A DNA stretch of 64,000 nucleotides, taken from NCBI GenBank assembly GCA_030998225.1, contig JAPYXD010000677.1:11035501-11099500 (forward strand), read 5' to 3'. Under the pieces are notes generated by a model, which was not told the DNA's origin, made no database searches, and worked only from the letters and a program-made list of their open reading frames with translations. This DNA comes from Diplolepis rosae. Its lineage: Eukaryota; Arthropoda; Insecta; Hymenoptera; Diplolepididae. Each line of letters begins with the position of its first letter. Position 1 is the first letter of the stretch. This document shows, in pieces, positions 57,272 to 64,000 of this stretch. The position numbers were made by a program, and so were the translations under genes.

Positions 57272-59562
57272 AGAATGCTTATTAAGAAATTTTTCAGAAA
57301 ATTCCAAGAAGATAGTTGAAGTAAAACTTAAAAGTAAAATTGGCCAAGAAGGTGTTGAGTCTTGTAAGTGGTTCGTTAGCTTAGAAGAAAAACCAATCAC
57401 ATTACATCCGACATCAGTTCGGGCACGCGGTGGCTTTAACGGATTTATCGTGGCAAAAATTTAATTTAATTTCAACTGCGAGTCGTCTCATTTCCTGCCT
57501 CCTTATCTCTTCGTATCCGTATATTATTTCTCTACTTGCCGGATTTCGAACTTTAATTCATCAGTGTGCACGGATCCACCAAACTTTACTATGTATTCTT
57601 CGATAGTATGTGTGAACTTTGAACCAGAGTATACACATAGAGTCCAATAAAGCGGAACCAAGCAGACGAACCTAATGTCATTGAGGTACCGCAAACTGCT
57701 TGAAATAAGAGCAAATAACCAGTTTTCGCTCTTTTAAGCAATTCATAAGCTCAGGTAATTACTTGGCCTTTGTCGATTACTGAAAAATGAGAAAATTATG
57801 TTTAAATCAAAGATTTGCCTTAGTCGCTTATGATGTGATACTTTAAGTTTCAGCATCAAAGTAAAATTTCAAACCTTTTCAAATTCCTCTCATTCAGAAC
57901 TTGTATTAAATATTCGAGAGCACTTTGTTAAATATTCATCAAAACATATGTTTCTGACTGTGTTTATATTATGTAAAGTGCCAAAACAATCTGGAAGTTT
58001 CCGAAAAGTTTTGTAGATGAAATTTCCTATATTTGGATAAGAAAACCTTATTTCCAATGTAACTGAAGATTTTTTTCATTGATTGGGGTAAATCGTCGTT
58101 TTCAAGGAAATATTTCCATTAGTTATAATTAGAGAACTTGGAAATTCATCGGTGGCGTCAGAAAAACTTACCGAAACTGTTTTTGGCGAAATTACCGATA
58201 GACGTGTGTTTATTGTGTCTCGAAAACTTTGAAGAAATTCCCGAAAAATTTTCTATCGCATACTTCTTAATTAATTTGTTGTTTTTAAAGTTTTTGGAAA
58301 TGTTACACATAATTAGGAAAAGGGATAATGCTTTCTCTAGTATGAAAAATTATTATAAAGTATTCATAACTTCTAGCGAAAGTTACCATACATTAAAAAA
58401 TGTTTTTTTTTTTAATGTAAAAGCAGAAATAATAAATTTATTTTTATTTAGCGAAATATTTTTTTTCTGAAAATTATGACCAATACAAAAGTTTCTCATG
58501 CACGATTTTTGAATCAATAACCAATTGGAATTCTTTAAATATGAAGCTTTGAATTCTTTTTTTGCAGAAGAAGGAATGCAATTCGTGGCATTTTCTGGAA
58601 TTAAAAGTCATGAAAAATCTTTTTTCTGGGAAAAATTATTATTTACTTTCCATTGTTAGGAAAACTGTTAATTTATTAATTTTTGAGTCTCTTGTCGTAT
58701 TCTCAAAAAGCAATAAATTGAAAAAAACAATTGAAATAAAAATTGTATTCTTTTTATGGAACAACATACTTTTTCATAAAATTTAAACGAAATTCCTGAA
58801 TAGTTTATGAATTCTTTCTGGACTTTCTTGCTATCATTTCTGAATATGTGACCATCTTCTGCAGAAATATCCTGAAAATTAAGGATCTTAAAAACCTCGT
58901 CCAAAAGTGCTGAACTCTTCATAAAATTTTAACGGATTATTTTTTCCATGTGGATTTTTACACTTGACTAAGGGAGTAGATATTATCTATTTCCAGATTT
59001 TCGGTCGAATTAAAGGTAACCGTAGGTAATTACTCGCCCTCAATCCGGATACAATCAATTTAGTATGCGTTATAGCTCGCACAGCTGTTACAGTCCCGTG
59101 TTCCGTGTTCTACCCTCGCAGTTCCGCATTAACGCCATCGACCACGAAAGTCAAATATTCGGTGAAATAGCAAAGCAATACGAAAATCTCAAATTCATAT
59201 ATTCAATTCAAACGAGCTTTATAGAGAACCTTCGCAAAACGATGAATTACGATCGTCAAGAGAAATCTACGGTGTGGAAAGGTGGATTTTCGCTTAAACA
59301 TAATCGAAGTACCGTACTTGAAATTCAACATCGATACAAAAGGCAATCGAAGAAAATGTGAAAAAAGACGCAATACAACTCAAGCAAAGTAAAGCTTCTT
59401 TGTTATTTTTCAAATTGAGAGCGCTTAAGTAATTCCAATAAGCGAGTGAATTAATTACTTCCATAGAAGTTTTTCTACACAAAGTTAATTGATTAAAGAA
59501 GAAATTTAAGCAAAATTTTTATCATTTAGGTCAGGATTTCAATATCTTGCAGAAAAAATATG
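57272..59562. other. Region without an assigned exon
   Basis: GC-balanced patches lie at 57330-57760 and 59000-59380. A strong acceptor tract (CTTTTTTTGCAG) ends at 58566. The frame that fits exon C is open for about 30 codons after it but looks like AT-rich chance sequence. No call is made. Confidence 0.35.
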
Positions 59563-59873
59563 CATGGAGAAACTCAAGTTTACAATTTTTACTAAACTCT
59601 GTTTCAATTTAGGGAAAAACGTGTCATAGTGGGAATTTCTTTTTTTTATATGAACTATATTATAATTTACTATAGATTGTATCGAACTTTACTATAACCT
59701 ATACTGAAGTTTCGTATCATTTTTCGAATCTTTATTATTTTGAATGCGAAAAATTTCCAGTCTGCTAGGGATAGTTACCATTGCACCTCGATTTTCCGTA
59801 GATTCCTAATATTTTTTATAATAAAATTATCATTATTAAAACAACATAGATTGCTTTACAAAGTTTCTCCCTG
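59563..59873. mobile_element. CACGGAGAAACT-ended MITE, copy 2
   Basis: Collinear with 27764-28084. The ends read CATGGAGAAACT and AGTTTCTCCCTG, so the inverted repeats have begun to diverge. Confidence 0.78.
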
Positions 59874-60820
59874 TAGTCGTTATTTCCAAATAAAAATGAT
59901 TTCGATCTTTTTTTATGAAGAAATAACTTTAGTTCTTGTCTTATTAAAAAAAAAAAAAAAACCAAGTCATACAATAGAGTGCATTTTTCTGAGTAATAAG
60001 TAAAAATCCAAAAAACTTATTCTCGATATTTTCTGGGTGAATTATTTGAATAGCACTATTTACTATAATGCATACCGTAACCATCTTAAACGTCGCATTC
60101 GCAATCGCATGCCACATTCATTTTAAACCACAGCGTATCTGTCAAGTCCGTTGGGTAAAATGGCTCGTTGCGAGAACACAGGTGCAATAACCTGTAACAT
60201 CTAAACGAAATTGAAACAGGTAAAGAAAGTTCCTTTCCTTATTCATAGAACAAACTGCAATTATTTAAAAGGGAAGTGTGAAACTAGAACGTGAAAATAT
60301 GAACAGCCCTTTTTTTCATTTGTCGAATGATGGACAATAATTCTTTGAAAAATGAAATAAAAGGTGAGGTGGAAAGTGATGCAAATATAAAATATGGGTT
60401 AACAGCGTAACGGCGCCTTAATTGGCAACGTGAATAACTTTTTTTGCACATTGAAATTACTCCAAGCATTCATCCCTTTCAATCTGAGGTTTACTCTGTT
60501 CGGTTTACTTTATCCACATGACGTCTCCTTTTCTACTCCCAGGGTGAAATGTATCGCGTTGAAAAAATTAAGGGAGATCGTTTGTTCAACTTTGTCGATA
60601 ACGAACAATTTTAGGAAGCAAGTACAACGAAAATATGATGCCACACTCATCTTGTCAACTTCGACAATTCATTCTCGCGGATTACCTCATTACTAAGAGA
60701 ATCCTTCAAGTCACACGATTAAGTAAATTGCTTTTTACGCGCTTTACATTTAAGACCGGATTAATGACAAAAAATAACTATTCAAGACTGGAGCATCAAA
60801 ATTGGGTTTTTTAGTATTAA
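59874..60820. other. Unique region, partly GC-balanced
   Basis: A good acceptor tract (CTTTTCTACTCCCAG) ends at 60541, followed by open frames of 23 and about 50 codons with no recognisable domain. Their phases do not match exon C, so no exon is called. Confidence 0.35.
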
Positions 60821-61467
60821 GGTAGTTTTCATCCACGAAAATTAGACCTCAGGCAAAAATAGATAATTTTGCTTTCAAGAATAGCAATATTATCATTGAA
60901 GGACTATTTTGAAAGAGAAAAGATTATTTTACGTGAAAAAAATTTGAAACGCAGAAAAATAATTTTATTAATAAATTTTATCTTTGACCCAATTTTTTTC
61001 TTATCGCTTTTTATCAAATTTTAAAAAGTTATGCAATTCTAATAAATCATGAATCATTTTTACAGAGAAAAGATTTCCCACAACTTCACCGTTTCTGATT
61101 TTCAAAAATAAATTCTTTAATGGCTGAAACCATTAAAAAAACATTTTCCACAACGAAATTTTTATAAACAAATTGCTGAATTTGATAATAATTTATTCAT
61201 TTTCGAAAATTGGAAATGGTTAAGTTGTAGGGAATCTTTTTCTTGAAAAAGTGATTTGTAATTTATTAAAATCGCATAATTTTTTTAAATTTGCTAAGAA
61301 GCGATATGAAAAAAAGTTTGGGCAAAAATAAAATTTATTAATAAAATTATTTTTTTGGGTTCCAAATTTTTTTCATGTAAAATAATCCTTTCTCTTCCAA
61401 AATAGCAATTTTTGAAAGCACAATTATCTTTTTTTGCCTGAGGTCTAATTTTCGTGGATCAACTACC
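60821..61467. mobile_element. TTAA-flanked long-TIR MITE, copy F
   Basis: TTAA on both sides (60817-60820 and 61468-61471). Its left arm shows, uninterrupted, the site that holds a 338-bp insert in copy A. Length 647 bp. Confidence 0.88.
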
Positions 61468-61471
61468 TTAA

Positions 61472-62917
61472 AGCGGCATGCTCAGCCAGGAGGAGAAAAA
61501 AATAGTATTTTGTACGAATTTTTTATAAAAAAATAAATAAATTTATTGATTTAAAAACTTTTACATGTCATTAGATAACATTTAAAAATATGTCGAAATT
61601 TTTTTATAAAGAATAATAATAATATAATAGCTATTTTTATTTTACGAAGGCTCTTAAAAAAACTGGACATGATAACTCAAGACAGGATCATCTGAAATCA
61701 AAAATCCTAAAAGTTTTCGTTAGTAGATGACTTTGTCTTCAGCTTGAACGAAGGATGTAAAAAAAAGCAAATTTTGAATGTTTAGAGAACTTTGAAGTAA
61801 TAATCACAATTTTTGTTACAAAAAATCGACTATTTTATTTTTTTTAAACGAGTCCTAATCATTGAAAAAAAATCCTTCTTTTACGCAGTAGCTAAATATG
61901 TATAAAGTAAATCTGAAAAATTTTAAACAAATCGGTGCATTAGTTTTTCAGAAATCGTGTCCACCGATTTCGAAAATGTAGTTTTGAGATAAACGCTTTT
62001 AAAGTTTTCAATAAGAATAAAACCTTGATAAAATTTTTTTTCAACTCACACTTAATTTTGAATTTTGCTCCAATCGTCTTGAAATTTTGAGACAACATTT
62101 TCAAAATGTTTTACTTTAATATATTAAATTATATCTAAATAGCATCTCATAAAATTAGTAATTTAACCAAAAAAATAATGATTTCACTCAGGATTTAGAA
62201 TATTTAATTGTAAATTTTGTTTCCTAATTACAATTCCAAAAGTTCTTATTAATTTTAAAAATATGTTTATAAATTTCATCGTTGATAAAGTAATTGAAGT
62301 TTAATAATTTATAATTTCATTTTCTCTAAAATCGTTTTTCTGCTTTTGATCAAATTGAGCCCTAAACTAGTTATTACACCCTTGTGAATCTGATGGGCTG
62401 AATGTGGGAAATTACATCGTTTCGCTGACCAGATTAATGACGCCATACGAGTATACACAAAAGCAATGTTTAGTCAATAGCAATAAAACGATGTTCAATT
62501 TTATTGTTCTGCGAACCACAAGCGGTCATAAGTCTGGTTACCAATCATACACTCAATGTGAAAATCACTACTCGAAAAACATTAACTTTACCGGTATTAA
62601 TAAATTTAATAATTTACATTAATAGACTAGATAAAAATTATTTTAAAATTTCCCCTAAAATTGTTCTACAATAATGAATATTTTTGGCTGCGACTCTAGG
62701 ACATGACAAAGGACATATTGATCGATGGTTATAGACTTTGATTGGTTTTGAACAATTGAAAAAATGAATTCCTATTTCACCAGCATCAACATTTTTTGAA
62801 TTGTGCAAAACCAATTCTAATCTACAGTCTTCCGTTAATTGAACTATGAAAATAGTTAAGTTTCCAACAAATGCCGTTTCCGTTCGGAATAAATATTATA
62901 AAATTAAAAGCTATTAC
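61472..62917. other. AT-rich region, no gene seen
   Basis: A GC-balanced patch at 62330-62600 is open on the + strand for 72 codons but has no recognisable domain or splice support. Confidence 0.4.
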
Positions 62918-63115
62918 CCGTGTAGAAATTTAAACCGGTTTTTATCGGGCCCTGGCCGGGCCCCGGATAATCAGCCTGGATAATATCAGGGCCCCGGCCG
63001 GGTATACCGGACAGGGCGCAGTAGAAGCCCGGTTAATCCTCGATCGGGTACCGGATAGTTGCCGGTCTGTACCCTGCCAGTCCCTGGTCAGGTATACGTA
63101 TAAGATGTAATCCTG
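62918..63115. repeat. GGGCCC/CCGG-rich block with a shared terminus
   Basis: It starts TTACCCGTGTAGAAATTT, whose CCCGTGTAGAAATT is also (inverted) the right end of the element at 30555-30802. The interior repeats GGGCCC, GCCGGG and TACCGGA words in both directions. The right boundary is unclear. It lies just beyond the 3' end of the two-exon gene on the - strand. Confidence 0.6.
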
Positions 63116-63171
63116 TAAATTACTTTAAAATATTAAAATAAAAGCAGAAAATTATATATTTTTAATTGCTA

Positions 63172-63177
63172 TTTATT
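63172..63177 (-). promoter_or_regulatory. Poly(A) signal AATAAA
   Basis: On the - strand, AATAAA lies about 40 bases after the TAA of the two-exon gene, a normal distance for a short 3' untranslated region. Confidence 0.6.
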
Positions 63178-63215
63178 AGTCATACATAATATATTTGTTG
63201 CGACAAATCTTTAAA

Positions 63216-63331
63216 TTAAATCAAGTTCATTTGTTGAATGTGTTGAATTGTATCAGCAGGATCTTCACTTATATTAGGCTCTTGCTCATTATTGTCCTGG
63301 TGAATTTCGTGATCAAAGTTTTCTTCATGGT
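63216..63331 (-). CDS. Two-exon small acidic protein, exon 2
   Basis: On the - strand the acceptor TTTTTGTATCACAAAAG ends at 63332. Two bases complete the codon started in exon 1 (G+AC, Asp). Then 37 codons follow to a TAA at 63218-63216. The peptide starts HEENFDHEIHQDNNEQEPNI and ends with IQQMNLI. It is acidic and rich in Glu, Asp, Asn and Gln, with no cysteine or membrane segment. This exon is too short to be found by ORF length alone; phase, acceptor and poly(A) signal support it. No family is recognised. Confidence 0.6.
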
Positions 63332-63407
63332 CTTTTGTGATACAAAAATAAAACATTTTTGATTATTTAAACATAAATATATGTCAAAACATACAAACAG
63401 AACTTAC

Positions 63408-63549
63408 CCAAAGGTGTAATGGGAGTCTCAATTTCACTATCAGAATCATCTATGTCGATATCGATTAAATCATGTAAAGTTGAACTATTTTTTATGAACC
63501 TGCGCTTCTTAGAATGCCTATGATTTACATCACGAATACGTTTATCCAT
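63408..63549 (-). CDS. Two-exon small acidic protein, exon 1
   Basis: The ATG at 63549 starts MDKRIRDVNHRHSKKRRFIK. SKKRRFIK is a possible nuclear-localisation signal. An acidic Ser-containing stretch, LIDIDIDDSDSEIE, typical of casein kinase 2 sites, follows. The exon ends TTG G|GTAAGT, a strong donor, leaving phase 1. With exon 2 the protein has 85 residues. It could be a host gene or an accessory gene of a DNA element, since a GGGCCC-rich block lies downstream and a MITE lies 113 bp upstream. No homologue is recognised. Confidence 0.62.
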
Positions 63550-63662
63550 TATTTAAACCGATACTATACGTTATAATTTACAGTGAATTCCCAAGAATGT
63601 TAACATGCACGAAAACTTTGAGGTTAAGACATTATGGTTGCAACTTCAGTGGCAAAAACGTA

Positions 63663-63865
63663 CTTACAGTTCTGAACGTTCATTGAACGATGGAAAATAT
63701 GTTTTTGAAAACGAAATGACTAGTTTTTGCCCGAGAAAATAAAACAATAGTGGTTTGTTTATGGCCGATTGTATATTTAAAGGACCCCAAATATAAACAT
63801 TATAATTAATTATCTTGAAAAACATCATTTTCTGTCATCGTTCAATGAAGGTTCAAACCTGTAAG
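63663..63865. mobile_element. CTTACAG-ended MITE, intact copy
   Basis: 203 bp, starting CTTACAGTTCTGAACGTTCA and ending TGAAGGTTCAAACCTGTAAG. TA precedes it; TG follows. CAAATATAAACAT at 63789-63801 is the unoccupied equivalent of the mariner insertion site at 42769. Confidence 0.85.
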
Positions 63866-64000
63866 TGTATCTGGCAAAAGTTGTGTTTTTAAATTTTTCT
63901 ACACAATTTTTGGTCTCGCATATATTTTAACATCTGATTTAATATATTATAGATACATTATTTTTATAAAACTTGTTAGCATATTCATAAAAATGCAAAA
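63866..64000. other. AT-rich end of window
   Basis: No feature seen. Confidence 0.5.

Noticed and set aside
60542..60694. Open frames after a strong acceptor
   Set aside because: The phase does not fit exon C, and the peptide has no recognisable feature.
1..64000. CRISPR arrays, operons, Shine-Dalgarno sites
   Set aside because: The sequence is eukaryotic: introns, poly(A) signal and mariner/MITE content; no regularly spaced repeats of the CRISPR kind.

Overview
The window is AT-rich, intron-bearing animal DNA. Several mariner families of the kinds common in arthropods, long introns and dense small DNA transposons point to an insect. A hymenopteran is plausible, but that is inference. There is no sign of bacterial gene organisation, CRISPR, rRNA or a complete tRNA. 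Most open frames are chance frames or lie inside repeats.

Host genes. The best-supported gene is on the + strand. Three exons at 37326-37453, 48626-49567 and 54384-54563 have splice sites and reading phases that fit together exactly. The first carries a cysteine pattern like a GDNF/GAS1 receptor domain. The second is a GC-rich exon coding for a Ser-, His- and Pro-rich linker. The third continues the linker. Both ends of the gene are missing or unassigned. A second gene, on the - strand at 63216-63549, encodes an 85-residue protein in two exons, with a canonical intron and a poly(A) signal. Two weaker - strand exon candidates lie at 8132-8286 and 18043-18164.

Mobile DNA fills most of the rest. 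(1) Five mariner-like elements (8549-11070, 13340-14829, 15926-16709, 42771-44922, 49913-50750), a sixth of another mariner lineage (50820-51918) and a Tc1/mariner fragment (33331-33706) are all broken by stops, frameshifts, catalytic substitutions or deletions. (2) Many short palindromic elements (MITEs) fall into about a dozen families. They include a five-copy family flanked by TTAA, a family with TTTCTTTG-type arms, a CCATGG/CACGTG-ended family, a CACGGACAG-ended family and a pogo/Tigger-like element. (3) A 1.1-kb terminal-inverted-repeat element with an internal period of about 150 bp occurs at 592-1692 and 20062-21152. (4) A 0.67-kb repeat with a G-run core occurs in opposite orientations at 28107-28773 and 37963-38626. 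(5) Large foldbacks lie at 31475-32041, 42865-44331 and 52681-53276; the last carries a Penelope/hammerhead-like motif.

The most informative feature is the nesting. In several cases one element sits inside another with a TA duplication, and an unoccupied copy of the host element occurs elsewhere in the same 64 kb. This gives empty sites and a relative order of insertion. I see no new enzymatic system. The points most worth following are the nested series, the repeat families, the tRNA-B-box-like hairpin and the two spliced genes.
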